Assembly (NCBI GenBank): GCA_944390345.1
Contig: CALXPP010000016.1
Coordinates: forward strand, 1 to 39,227
Source: an uncultured Clostridia bacterium
Lineage (GTDB): Bacteria > Bacillota > Clostridia > TANB77 > CAG-508
Direction of reading: 5' to 3'
DNA: 39,227 nucleotides
Position 1 is the first letter of the stretch. Each line of letters starts with the position of its first letter. The position numbers and the translations under genes were made by a program. Shown here piece by piece: positions 1 through 7,239 of the stretch. The notes below the pieces were generated by a model that saw only the letters and a list, made by a program, of their open reading frames with translations, had not been told where the DNA came from and ran no database searches.

Positions 1-243
1 ATTGATGAAAATAATTTGAAGTTAATTACAAAGTTTAGAACAGGAAATGTTTGGGTTGATACATATATTCTAAAATGTGATTATGATATTTCTAAAATGA
101 AATTTCAAGAAGATGAGGTAGCAGATGTAAAATGGGCAACATGGAAAGAAATTGATGATTTAGTAAAAAAAGAACAATTTATTAAAAATAGATGGGAATT
201 TGTAAATAAAATTCTTAAAGATGAAATAGAGAAAAATAAATAA
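1..243 (+). CDS. NUDIX hydrolase, C-terminal part (5' end outside window)
   Basis: The reading frame is open from base 1, so the start and the catalytic Nudix box lie upstream of the window; only about 80 residues are visible. The visible part matches the tail of small NUDIX proteins: a beta strand (VWVDTYILKCDYD), then an acidic loop and the pattern EVADVKWATWKEIDDLVK. That pattern resembles the E-x3-W-x4-E-hydrophobic segment that closes many NUDIX domains, followed by a C-terminal amphipathic helix. A TTG at base 16 could be mistaken for a start, but the frame continues upstream without a stop. The substrate cannot be told from this part. Family call is moderately sure, function unknown. 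Confidence 0.6.
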   Translation: MDENNLKLITKFRTGNVWVDTYILKCDYDISKMKFQEDEVADVKWATWKEIDDLVKKEQFIKNRWEFVNKILKDEIEKNK

Positions 244-276
244 GAAAATATTAGGAGAGTTTAGAAAAAGAAAATT

Positions 277-495
277 ATGAATCAACCAATAAGAAGTGAT
301 AAATATGAAAATTCAAGAGGTAAAAAATTTAATGGATATCTATCATTAGAAAGAAATGCTACTCTTCCATATATGTTGGTAGTACCAGAAAATTTAGAAG
401 AAGGAAAGGATTTTGAAAAAGATATTGTAGCAGTAAAAGAAATAAGTATGAAACCACAGAGGCAAAGAGAAGAAAAAACAGAAAAATCTAAATAG
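277..495 (+). CDS. Small hypothetical protein (72 aa)
   Basis: I do not recognise this protein. It starts at ATG 277, 34 bases after the NUDIX gene. An AGGAG-like element near 252-256 is rather far upstream (about 20 bases), so initiation may be weak. The sequence is hydrophilic, with a Lys/Glu/Arg-rich C-terminus (about residues 55-72), no signal peptide and no membrane segment. A central piece (YLSLERNATLPYMLVVPENL) looks folded. The antisense frame at 282-578 is a shadow. It may be cotranscribed with the NUDIX gene. Translation is likely but unproven. Confidence 0.45.
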   Translation: MNQPIRSDKYENSRGKKFNGYLSLERNATLPYMLVVPENLEEGKDFEKDIVAVKEISMKPQRQREEKTEKSK

Positions 496-504
496 ATATT
501 ATAG

Positions 505-533
505 TTGAATTTTAATGGAAGAAATATTAAAAT
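505..533 (+). promoter_or_regulatory. Candidate sigma-A promoter for the 562 gene
   Basis: A TTGAAT box at 505-510 is followed after exactly 17 bases by TAAAAT at 528-533. The gene at 562 follows with AAGGAG at about 547-552. The same TAAAAT-type -10 with a 17-base spacer recurs at 18250 and 21124 in this window. Confidence 0.5.
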
Positions 534-561
534 AATAATAAAATAAAAGGAGATATTTATT

Positions 562-1446
562 ATGAATGAACAAAACATGTTAGAATTAAAAAAATATTTA
601 GAGGAAAATGGATTAGATACTGATTTAATCTTACAATCATCTTTTATAAACGAGAAATTTGATGTAAATAATTCAGAATATGGACCTAATGGATTTTTTG
701 TTCATTTTGAAAAAGATGGAAATATATTAAGTTCTCGTGTTCGTGAAAATCAAGCTGGACACGCTTCTGATGGTCCAAAATTTCGTATAAAAAAGAAAGA
801 AAACGAAGATAATTTAGAAGTAGAAGAAATTTCAGAAAGCTATACGAATGTTGAAGCTGCAATGGATTATCAAGTTGGTGAACCTTATAAAATGTATAAA
901 ATTACTAAAGCTATTTATTTTTTAGATAATAAAGGTGAACTTGTAGATAAAAAAATTGGAGAATATGAGAGTACTAATAGAGATGATATTAGAGAAGAAA
1001 ACATAGAAAGATATATTAGTCCTATTTCTGAACTTGAAAGTAGTATAGATAAAGTAACAGGAGAAAATGAAAGACAAAGAAAAATGTTAGAAAAGACATT
1101 GAATTTTGCTGAGGAAGTAAAAAGAAGCAAAGTAGGTAATATATTTTTTGGAAGAAGATTAAAAACATTGAGTGAAAAAAGTGAGGATACAAGTTCAGAT
1201 TCAGATAGTATTTCTAGAGAAGATGAAAATAATAAAAAGAGATTATCTCCTTACGAAAGCAAAATGCTTGAACTTGAATCTAGATATGCTGAATTGAAAA
1301 AAGATAATACTGAATTAGAAAAGATGTTAATGAAATCTTTGAGTTTTGCTGAAGAGGTAAGAAATAGTAAGGTAGGTAGCCTATTTTTCAGAAAAAAATT
1401 AAAAAAATTATATCCAACAGATAATGGTGATACTGAAGGAAGATAG
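562..1446 (+). CDS. Unknown protein with a duplicated coiled-coil/FAEEV module (294 aa)
   Basis: I cannot assign this to a family. Residues 1-150 form a mixed alpha/beta part with no hydrophobic segment. Residues about 153-203 and 229-283 are two diverged copies of one module: an SP start, a charged coiled-coil helix, then a signature (NFAEEVKRSKVGNIFF and SFAEEVRNSKVGSLFF) ending in a basic KLK-L stretch. The signatures are spaced exactly 80 residues apart. The linker (about 205-225) is Ser/Asp-rich. AAGGAG precedes ATG 562 at good spacing. There is no signal peptide, so it is probably cytoplasmic; the duplicated helices suggest self-assembly or binding of a repeated partner, but that is inference. 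Confidence 0.75.
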   Translation: MNEQNMLELKKYLEENGLDTDLILQSSFINEKFDVNNSEYGPNGFFVHFEKDGNILSSRVRENQAGHASDGPKFRIKKKENEDNLEVEEISESYTNVEAAMDYQVGEPYKMYKITKAIYFLDNKGELVDKKIGEYESTNRDDIREENIERYISPISELESSIDKVTGENERQRKMLEKTLNFAEEVKRSKVGNIFFGRRLKTLSEKSEDTSSDSDSISREDENNKKRLSPYESKMLELESRYAELKKDNTELEKMLMKSLSFAEEVRNSKVGSLFFRKKLKKLYPTDNGDTEGR

Positions 1447-1448
1447 TA

Positions 1449-1462
1449 TATTCTTAAGAATA
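1449..1462. repeat. 14-bp perfect palindrome before the ABC exporter genes
   Basis: TATTCTTAAGAATA is fully self-complementary. It lies just after the stop of the 562 gene and about 70 bases before the ABC operon. It may be a dimeric regulator site, or chance in AT-rich DNA. There is no T run, so it is not a terminator. Confidence 0.3.
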
Positions 1463-1529
1463 GATTATGTAGGGGCTAAATTAAGAGAAAAATTAATCTA
1501 AAGTAGAAGAATATAATTTTGGAGAAAAA

Positions 1530-2519
1530 ATGGAAGAAAGTATTATAAAATTAAATAATATATCAAAACAATTTAAAATTTCAAAAAGAGAAGCAGGAAT
1601 GAAAAATGCAATAAAGTCATTTTTTAAAAGAGAATATAAAACAATAAATGCTTTAGATAATATTAGTTTTGATATAAAACCAGGCGAAATTGTGGGGTAT
1701 ATAGGACCAAATGGTGCTGGAAAATCAACAACTATTAAAATAATGTGTGGTATATTAGTTCCAACTTCAGGAGAATGCATAATAGATGGTTTTATACCTT
1801 GGAAAGATAGAAAAAAATATGTTAAAAATATAGGTGTTGTATTTGGTCAGCGTTCAGGTTTATGGTGGGATGTTCCACCAATTGATTCTTTTGAGCTTTT
1901 AAAAGATATATATAATATTCCTCAGAAAGAATATGAGCAAAAGTTAAAAGAATTAACTGAGAGTTTGGATTTAGAAGAAATAAAAAATATTCCAACGAGA
2001 CAATTAAGTTTAGGTCAGCGTATGAGATGCGAAATAGCAGCAGCTCTATTACATAATCCCAAAATATTATTTTTAGATGAGCCTACAATAGGTTTAGATG
2101 CAGTATCAAAATTATCGCTTAGAAAATGCATAAAAACAATAAATGAAAAAACTAATTTAACAATAATACTTACAACTCACGATATGCAGGATATAGAGGC
2201 TTTAACAAACAGAATTATCTTAATTGGAAAAGGAAAAATTTTATACGATGGAAGCTTAGAAAAAATAAAAAGTAAATATAAAGATAAAATGAAAATAAAT
2301 GTTAAATTCAAATATACAGATAAAAAAATAAAAATAAAAGAAGCAAAAATTCTTGAGCAGACAGAAGAAAGTGCAAGTTTGGTATTAAAACATAAAGATG
2401 AGAATATGGCGGACATATTAAATGAACTTACGAGCCAAGTAGATATTGTAGATATAAATATAGAGGATATGTCAACAGATGATGTAATTGCAAAATTATA
2501 TAAAGAATTGAAAATATAA
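1530..2519 (+). CDS. ABC-2 type exporter, ATP-binding subunit
   Basis: The 329-residue ATPase energises export by the two membrane proteins encoded directly downstream. All nucleotide-binding motifs are intact: Walker A GPNGAGKST at residues 59-67, Q-loop Gln107, signature LSLGQRMR at 159-166, Walker B ILFLDEP at 179-185, D-loop GLD, and switch His217. The N-terminus has an extra basic stretch before the Walker A (ISKREAGMKNAIKSFFKREYK), and the C-terminal 90 residues form a small regulatory domain; both are typical of the COG4586 group. That group travels with COG4587 and COG3694 permeases, as here. Substrate unknown; members have been linked to drug or viologen efflux. GGAG precedes the ATG. 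Confidence 0.9.
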   Translation: MEESIIKLNNISKQFKISKREAGMKNAIKSFFKREYKTINALDNISFDIKPGEIVGYIGPNGAGKSTTIKIMCGILVPTSGECIIDGFIPWKDRKKYVKNIGVVFGQRSGLWWDVPPIDSFELLKDIYNIPQKEYEQKLKELTESLDLEEIKNIPTRQLSLGQRMRCEIAAALLHNPKILFLDEPTIGLDAVSKLSLRKCIKTINEKTNLTIILTTHDMQDIEALTNRIILIGKGKILYDGSLEKIKSKYKDKMKINVKFKYTDKKIKIKEAKILEQTEESASLVLKHKDENMADILNELTSQVDIVDINIEDMSTDDVIAKLYKELKI

Positions 2520-2533
2520 ATAAAGGACTAAAA

Positions 2534-3331
2534 ATGAAAAAATATTTATCTTTTTTTAAGTTAAGGTTAAATATTGCTTTGCAATATAGAGCTGCAGCAA
2601 TAGGAGGAATGTTTACACAATTTTTTTGGGCAATAATGCAAATACTTATATTTCAAGCTTTTTATAAAGCTACAACTTCAAACAATATTTCATTAGAACA
2701 ATTAATATCATATGTATGGTTAAAGCAAGCTTTTTACTCTATAATAAGTGCTTCTACAGATGTAGAAATAAGAGATATGATTGAAAAAGGAAATATTTCG
2801 TATGAATTATGCAAGCCTACAAATATATATTGGATGTGGTTTTTTAAAACTTTAGCTAATAAAATGGCTGGTGGATTTTTAAAAAGTATACCAATACTAA
2901 TTATAGCACCATTTTTACCAGCAGGATTATCTTTAAATGCTCCAGCAGGACTTTTAGAATTTATTTTATTTATAATAGCATTATTTTTAGCAATAGCCCT
3001 AATGGCAGCTATAATGAATATTTTTTATATAAGTTTGTTTTATACAATGTCATCAAAAGGGACAAACTCAATATTTTATGCAATAGTTGAGTTCTTTGGA
3101 GGTACTTTTGTACCAATAGCTTTAATGCCAGAATTTTGGCAAGAACTTTGCTATATGCTACCATTTAGTTTAGCTGCAGATTTACCATTTAGAATATATA
3201 CAGGAAGTATTAATTTAAGTACTTCTGGAATGTATATAATAATGCAAATAGTATGGCTATTGCTTATTACAATTAGTGGTACAATAATTACAAATAAGAG
3301 ACTAAAAAAAGTAGTTATTCAAGGTGGTTAG
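2534..3331 (+). CDS. ABC-2 type exporter, membrane subunit 1 (COG4587-like)
   Basis: A 265-residue integral membrane protein with about six hydrophobic helices and no soluble domain. It starts 15 bases after the ATPase gene and ends 10 bases before the second permease. The N-terminal pattern (short basic cytoplasmic start, then LNIALQYRAAAIGGMFTQFFW) and the segment GNISYELCKPTNIYWMWF after the second helix are typical of the COG4587/DUF990-like half of heterodimeric ABC-2 exporters. It should form the translocation path together with the next gene product. Substrate cannot be inferred. Confidence 0.85.
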   Translation: MKKYLSFFKLRLNIALQYRAAAIGGMFTQFFWAIMQILIFQAFYKATTSNNISLEQLISYVWLKQAFYSIISASTDVEIRDMIEKGNISYELCKPTNIYWMWFFKTLANKMAGGFLKSIPILIIAPFLPAGLSLNAPAGLLEFILFIIALFLAIALMAAIMNIFYISLFYTMSSKGTNSIFYAIVEFFGGTFVPIALMPEFWQELCYMLPFSLAADLPFRIYTGSINLSTSGMYIIMQIVWLLLITISGTIITNKRLKKVVIQGG

Positions 3332-3340
3332 GAGATAGAA

Positions 3341-4117
3341 ATGAAGGTATATTTCAAAACTATACTTATGTTAATAAAAATGCAATTAGAGTATAGAAAA
3401 GCATTTATAGTATCTGTAATAGGAAGTTTTTTAATAACATTTTTGCTTACAATTTCTGTATATTTTTTATTCGAAGAGTTTGAGCAAATTGGAAATTGGA
3501 CTTTTTATGAAGTTGCTTTTTTATTTGGAATGGTATTTTTAAATTTCTCAATAAGCGAAATGTTTTTAAGAGGGCTAGATCATTTTGAAAATATTATCAA
3601 AAACGGAGAATTTGATAGGATTTTAATAAGACCACAAAATGCTTTAATGCAATCAACCTGTACAGAATTTGATTTATCTAAGATAGGTAGGATTTTACAA
3701 TGCTTAATAGTAATAGGAATTTCTCTTACAAATTTAAATATTGAGTGGAATTTATATAAAGTATTTGTATTTGTGTTAATGAATATAGGTTGTTTTATAA
3801 TATTTTTGGGAATTTTTATATTAAAAGCTTCTTTCTGTTTTTGGACTATTCAGGGGCTAGAATTTATGAATATATTATCTGAAGGAGGAAAAAAGGTAGC
3901 ACAATATCCAATAGATATTTATGCAAAATGGTTTAGAATATTTTTTACATTTATAGTTCCTTTTGGATTAGTTAATTATTATCCTGTTTTATATTTATTT
4001 GGAAAGGCTGATAATTGGTACTTTGGAATTCTTCCTTTATTTACAATTTTATTTTTAATTCCTTGTATACTTGTATGGAAAATAGGAGTTAAACATTATG
4101 AGTCAACAGGTTCATAA
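3341..4117 (+). CDS. ABC-2 type exporter, membrane subunit 2 (COG3694-like)
   Basis: This 258-residue polytopic protein is the second membrane half of the exporter. Hydrophobic helices alternate with short loops, and a family-type segment, NGEFDRILIRPQNALMQ, follows the second helix as in COG3694 proteins. This segment parallels the GNISYELCKPTN loop of the first permease, which supports a shared origin. GGAGATAG precedes ATG 3341. The reading frame stays open for 29 more codons after its TAA stop (to 4207), which is odd and is listed separately. No terminator is visible after it. Confidence 0.85.
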   Translation: MKVYFKTILMLIKMQLEYRKAFIVSVIGSFLITFLLTISVYFLFEEFEQIGNWTFYEVAFLFGMVFLNFSISEMFLRGLDHFENIIKNGEFDRILIRPQNALMQSTCTEFDLSKIGRILQCLIVIGISLTNLNIEWNLYKVFVFVLMNIGCFIIFLGIFILKASFCFWTIQGLEFMNILSEGGKKVAQYPIDIYAKWFRIFFTFIVPFGLVNYYPVLYLFGKADNWYFGILPLFTILFLIPCILVWKIGVKHYESTGS

Positions 4118-4138
4118 ACTGTAAATTTTAGAAGAGAA

Positions 4139-4207
4139 ATGACAATAGAAGGATATGATGAAGCATATAAAGTAGCAAAATTTAATAAAAAAAATAAATG
4201 GAAATGA
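4139..4207 (+). other. Possible tiny ORF or coding remnant between exporter and nucleosidase genes
   Basis: After the TAA of the second permease (4115-4117) the same frame stays open to a TGA at 4205-4207. Within it, an ATG at 4139 preceded by AGAAGAGAA would encode 22 residues (MTIEGYDEAYKVAKF...). The composition looks protein-like and hydrophilic, unlike the membrane protein before it. It could be a small peptide, the relic of a lost gene, or simply open by chance. I do not recognise it. Confidence 0.25.
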
Positions 4208-4247
4208 GAAAAAATAGAAGAATTTACAAATATAATAGGAGAAAAAT

Positions 4248-5066
4248 ATGTTAGAAAATAAGAAGCCAATTATTATACAAGGCGCTATGGAAATGGAGAT
4301 TGAAGAATTATTAAAGCTAATAGATATTGAAAAAGAAGAAATTATTAAAGGATTTAAATTTTTCATAGGTAAATTAAATGAATATCCATTAATTATTTCA
4401 GAAACACAAGTTGGAGTTATAAATGCTAGTATGTCAACTTTAATTGCAATACAAAAATATAATCCAATAGCTATAATAAATCAGGGAATAGCTGGAGCTC
4501 ATGTGGATTATATACATAGAAATGATATTGTAGTGGGAGAAAAATGCGTTAATATAAATGCTTTTGTAACAGGCGTAAGAAATAAAGATGAAGGTTCAAA
4601 TCCATTTGAATGGAAGTTTGATAATAGATCAGTTGAAATTAATGGAGCAAAAGATTTAATAGAGGTTGCAAAAAACATGAAGACTACGGAAAAAGCTAAA
4701 ATATTTTACGGAATATTAGGTAGTGGTGATATATTTGATAGAGAAGTTGATAGAATAAAATGGATTAGGGAAAAGAAAAATACTATAAGTGAGGATAATG
4801 AAAGTATTGCTGTATATACAATATCTGATAGACTTAATATTAAATGTATTGGATTTAGAGTAATTTCAAATAATGAAGTTACACAAACAGAAGAAGATGG
4901 AGCAACATCAGCAAGAAATGGTATAGACAAAAGTACTAATAAAATGATATATAAAGAGTATGATAATACTCCAGCAAAAATATCACAAAGATTTGCTATT
5001 GAATATGTAAAAGAATTAATTGATGTTTTGGAAATACATTTAAAAAACAGGAAGAGTGAACTTTGA
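4248..5066 (+). CDS. Nucleoside phosphorylase / MTA-SAH nucleosidase-like protein
   Basis: The 272-residue protein has the PNP/UDP phosphorylase fold features: GAMEMEIEELL at residues 12-22 (substrate glutamate region of MTA/SAH nucleosidase), NQGIAGAHV at 78-86 followed by the NDIVVG strand, and DNESIAVYTISDRL near 183-196, corresponding to the ribose-binding glutamate segment. At the catalytic position, family members have R-x-x-S-D; this protein reads RVISNNE, so the general-acid Asp is replaced by Asn208. That change could alter base preference (some phosphorylases use Asn) or lower activity. It would act in nucleoside or methylthioadenosine salvage, and it neighbours a deoxyribosyltransferase-like gene. 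The AGGAG site is close to the ATG. Confidence 0.75.
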   Translation: MLENKKPIIIQGAMEMEIEELLKLIDIEKEEIIKGFKFFIGKLNEYPLIISETQVGVINASMSTLIAIQKYNPIAIINQGIAGAHVDYIHRNDIVVGEKCVNINAFVTGVRNKDEGSNPFEWKFDNRSVEINGAKDLIEVAKNMKTTEKAKIFYGILGSGDIFDREVDRIKWIREKKNTISEDNESIAVYTISDRLNIKCIGFRVISNNEVTQTEEDGATSARNGIDKSTNKMIYKEYDNTPAKISQRFAIEYVKELIDVLEIHLKNRKSEL

Positions 5067-5069
5067 GGA
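5057..5069 (+). repeat. 13-bp direct repeat at a gene boundary, copy 1
   Basis: TGAACTTTGAGGA spans the stop of the nucleosidase gene. An identical copy sits at 5631-5643, across the stop of the next gene. The two copies are read in different codon phases (Ser-Glu-Leu-stop here, stop-first there), so the conservation is at DNA or RNA level rather than protein level. Confidence 0.55.
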
Positions 5070-5096
5070 TGCATCAAAATTAAAAAAGGAGAAAAG

Positions 5097-5633
5097 ATGA
5101 AAATTTATTTAGCAGGTAAAGTAGCAAAGCAAGATGATGAGTTTTGTGAAGATTGGAGATCTATTTATAAAAATCATATTTTAAATAGTGGTTTTAATAA
5201 AGAAGAGATTTCATTTGTTGAGCCAATGGACAAGGATTTAGACGAGGCAAATTTTGAAATGGTTTATGGACATGATTGTAGTTTAATTAAAAACTGTGAT
5301 TTAGTAATTGTAAATGCTGAAGAAAAAACGGGGATTGGCACCTCTCAAGAAATCTTAATAGCAAAATATTATAAAAAATATGTTGTTACTGTAATTCCAG
5401 AAAATACAGAATACTGTAGAAAGAATATTACTTTAATGGGAAAGTTTATTGAAAAATGGATTCATCCATTTGCATATACTTCATCAGACTTAATTATTGA
5501 AAATATTAAAGATTTAGATATGAATTTAGTTTACAAAAAAATAAAAGAAAACGATATAAAAGATATATCTATAATTGATAAAGCTTGTAAACTATATGAG
5601 GATAGTAAGAATAAAAATATAAGAAAAAATTGA
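5097..5633 (+). CDS. Nucleoside 2-deoxyribosyltransferase-like protein
   Basis: The 178-residue protein begins with MKIYLAGKVAKQDDEFCEDW, matching the start of the nucleoside 2-deoxyribosyltransferase superfamily (a beta strand followed by the AG dipeptide). The active-site region is also recognisable: CDLVIVNAEEKTGIGTSQE near residues 67-85, where the GT-x2-E glutamate is the usual nucleophile. These enzymes swap bases on deoxyribonucleosides or hydrolyse damaged ones. The position between a nucleosidase and a DHH phosphoesterase fits salvage or clearance of unusual nucleotides. AAAGGAG precedes ATG 5097. Family is fairly sure, specificity is not. Confidence 0.7.
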   Translation: MKIYLAGKVAKQDDEFCEDWRSIYKNHILNSGFNKEEISFVEPMDKDLDEANFEMVYGHDCSLIKNCDLVIVNAEEKTGIGTSQEILIAKYYKKYVVTVIPENTEYCRKNITLMGKFIEKWIHPFAYTSSDLIIENIKDLDMNLVYKKIKENDIKDISIIDKACKLYEDSKNKNIRKN

Positions 5634-5660
5634 ACTTTGAGGACTGCCACTAAAGTTCAA
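5630..5660 (+). promoter_or_regulatory. Hairpin before the DHH gene, containing repeat copy 2
   Basis: TTGAACTTT (5630-5638) pairs perfectly with AAAGTTCAA (5652-5660) across a 13-base loop. The left arm contains the second copy of the 13-bp boundary repeat (5631-5643). There is no T run; the ribosome site AGGAG follows immediately after the right arm. This suggests a translational or mRNA-processing element rather than a terminator. Confidence 0.45.
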
Positions 5661-5674
5661 GAGGAGATTAAAAA

Positions 5675-6583
5675 ATGAAAATTATAACATCTGGAAGTAG
5701 ATATATAGATATTGATGCTTATGCAAGTTGCATAGCATATAGACATTTATTAGCTTTAAAAGGAATAAATAGCAAGGCTGTTAGTACTGCTAAGTTAAAT
5801 GAAAGTGTTACTCAAAATTTGTTAGATTTAGATGTGAAATTGGATAAATATGAACCAAAAGAAGATGATGAATTTATTGTAATTGATGTATCTGATAAAA
5901 ATTTTTTTGATAACATTGTAAAACAAAATAAAATTACAGAAATAATAGATCATCATACTGGTTTTGAAAGTTATTGGAATGAAAAATTAGGAGAAAATTC
6001 AAAAATTGAATTTATTGGTGCTGCAGTAACCATAATTTTTGAATTATATGAAAAAGAAAATTTGCAGGATAAAATACCAAAAGATATTGCTTATTTAATG
6101 ATGTCAGGAATTTTAGACAATACTTTAAATTTAAAAGCAAAGATAACAAACAATAGAGACGTAATAGCATATAAAAAATTGGAAAAGATATCTGGTGAAT
6201 TAGGTGATTATGCTAGTAAATACTTTATGGATTGTGAGCAGCTTATAGAAAAAGATTTAAAAACAGCTTTAGAAAATGATACTAAAATAGGAGTAATAAG
6301 TAAAAGATTACCAAGTGTTATTTCTCAACTAACAATATGGAATAAACACAATTTTTTGAAGAATAAAGATTTAATATTTAACACATTAAATAAATTTGGG
6401 AACGAATGGATATTAAATTTAATATGCTTAAAAGAAGGAAAAAGTTATATTGTAGCTTCAAATAATATATTATTACAAGAGGTTAAAGATATTTTAAAAG
6501 GGGATATAGTAGAGTATTATTTAGAATGTAAAGAGGTATGGCTTAGAAAAGAAATTATAAAAGTAGTAGAGGAATGTCCATAA
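5675..6583 (+). CDS. DHH family phosphoesterase
   Basis: This 302-residue protein carries the metal-binding signature of the DHH superfamily (inorganic pyrophosphatase, exopolyphosphatase, oligoribonuclease and c-di-AMP phosphodiesterase relatives): DIDAYAS (Asp12, Asp14), Asp71 in FIVIDVSD, and the DHH triad at 92-94 in IIDHHTGFESYW. The segment GAAVTIIFELYE and SGILDNTLNLKA follow the order seen in Mn-dependent pyrophosphatase and PPX1-like members. The C-terminal third is the substrate-binding domain. The substrate is unclear; context suggests small nucleotides or phosphate esters. AGAGGAG lies just before the ATG, directly after the hairpin. Confidence 0.8.
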   Translation: MKIITSGSRYIDIDAYASCIAYRHLLALKGINSKAVSTAKLNESVTQNLLDLDVKLDKYEPKEDDEFIVIDVSDKNFFDNIVKQNKITEIIDHHTGFESYWNEKLGENSKIEFIGAAVTIIFELYEKENLQDKIPKDIAYLMMSGILDNTLNLKAKITNNRDVIAYKKLEKISGELGDYASKYFMDCEQLIEKDLKTALENDTKIGVISKRLPSVISQLTIWNKHNFLKNKDLIFNTLNKFGNEWILNLICLKEGKSYIVASNNILLQEVKDILKGDIVEYYLECKEVWLRKEIIKVVEECP

Positions 6584-6640
6584 TATATAGAGTTACAAGT
6601 ACTTTTTGAGAAATAAGTGTAAAATATGGGAAGGTGTAAA

Positions 6641-7111
6641 ATGATAGTAGAGAATGATTATCTGGAAGATATACAGAGAATATGGAAAGAAAATAATAGT
6701 GGTTATATAAGTTATGAGAGTAATCAATTAGCAATAACAGATAAGAATATGCATCAGCTAGTTTGGAGAGAAGATGAAACAACAATGGCATATGTTATAT
6801 TGTATTTAGGAAGAGATTTTTGTGAAAAGGATGAATTTCCTAATAAAATAGTAAATATGCCAGAAAAAGTTTTATATATATGGGAAATAGTTACAGATAA
6901 GAAATATTCAGGAAGAGGAATTGCAAATAAATTAATGGAATATATAACAAATAAATATAGTGATTTTACAATGTATAGTTGTATAGACTTAACCAATATA
7001 GCCTCTTTAAAATTACATGAGAAAAATGGATTTGAGAAATTATATGAATTTGAAAAAATGGAAAACAATATAAATAAATTTCATGCTATGATGGTTAGAA
7101 ATGCTAAATAG
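6641..7111 (+). CDS. GNAT family N-acetyltransferase
   Basis: A 156-residue GNAT protein. The acetyl-CoA pyrophosphate-binding motif is clear: IVTDKKYSGRGIANKLMEYI, with R/Q-x-x-G-x-G/A as GRGIA. The C-terminal SLKLHEKNGFEKLYEFEKM corresponds to motif B (N-x-x-A-x-x-L/H-E-K-x-G-F). An upstream in-frame ATG at 6626 exists, but ATG 6641 has GGGAAGG at proper spacing and gives a family-like N-terminus, so it is preferred. The acceptor substrate is unknown. A strong terminator follows the stop immediately, ending this transcription unit. Confidence 0.8.
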   Translation: MIVENDYLEDIQRIWKENNSGYISYESNQLAITDKNMHQLVWREDETTMAYVILYLGRDFCEKDEFPNKIVNMPEKVLYIWEIVTDKKYSGRGIANKLMEYITNKYSDFTMYSCIDLTNIASLKLHEKNGFEKLYEFEKMENNINKFHAMMVRNAK

Positions 7112-7113
7112 GA

Positions 7114-7146
7114 GAGTTTCTAAAATATAGAAACTCTTTTTTTTTT
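7114..7146 (+). terminator. Rho-independent terminator
   Basis: GAGTTTCTA (7114-7122) pairs perfectly with TAGAAACTC (7128-7136) around a five-base loop and is followed by ten T residues. It starts three bases after the stop of the GNAT gene. Confidence 0.92.
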
Positions 7147-7157
7147 AAAGAAAAATA

Positions 7158-7184
7158 TTGACATTGTTCTGAGAATGGTATAAT
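7158..7184 (+). promoter_or_regulatory. Strong sigma-A promoter with extended -10
   Basis: Consensus TTGACA at 7158-7163 and consensus TATAAT at 7179-7184, the latter preceded by TGG (extended -10). The spacer is only 15 bases, shorter than the usual 17, which may make it dependent on an activator or less active than its boxes suggest. It drives the HTH gene at 7240. Confidence 0.75.
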
Positions 7185-7210
7185 ATCTAAATATAAATGT
7201 GTTGTTCTGA
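7164..7210 (+). promoter_or_regulatory. Direct repeats TTGTTCTGA flanking the -10 box (possible operator)
   Basis: TTGTTCTGA occurs at 7164-7172, inside the promoter spacer, and again at 7202-7210, downstream of the likely transcription start. The copies are 38 bases apart, close to 3.5 helical turns. The placement is what one expects for repressor half-sites, and the downstream gene encodes a putative DNA-binding protein, so autoregulation is plausible but unproven. Confidence 0.45.
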
Positions 7211-7239
7211 ATTAAGTACAATATAAAAAGGAGGAGAAA

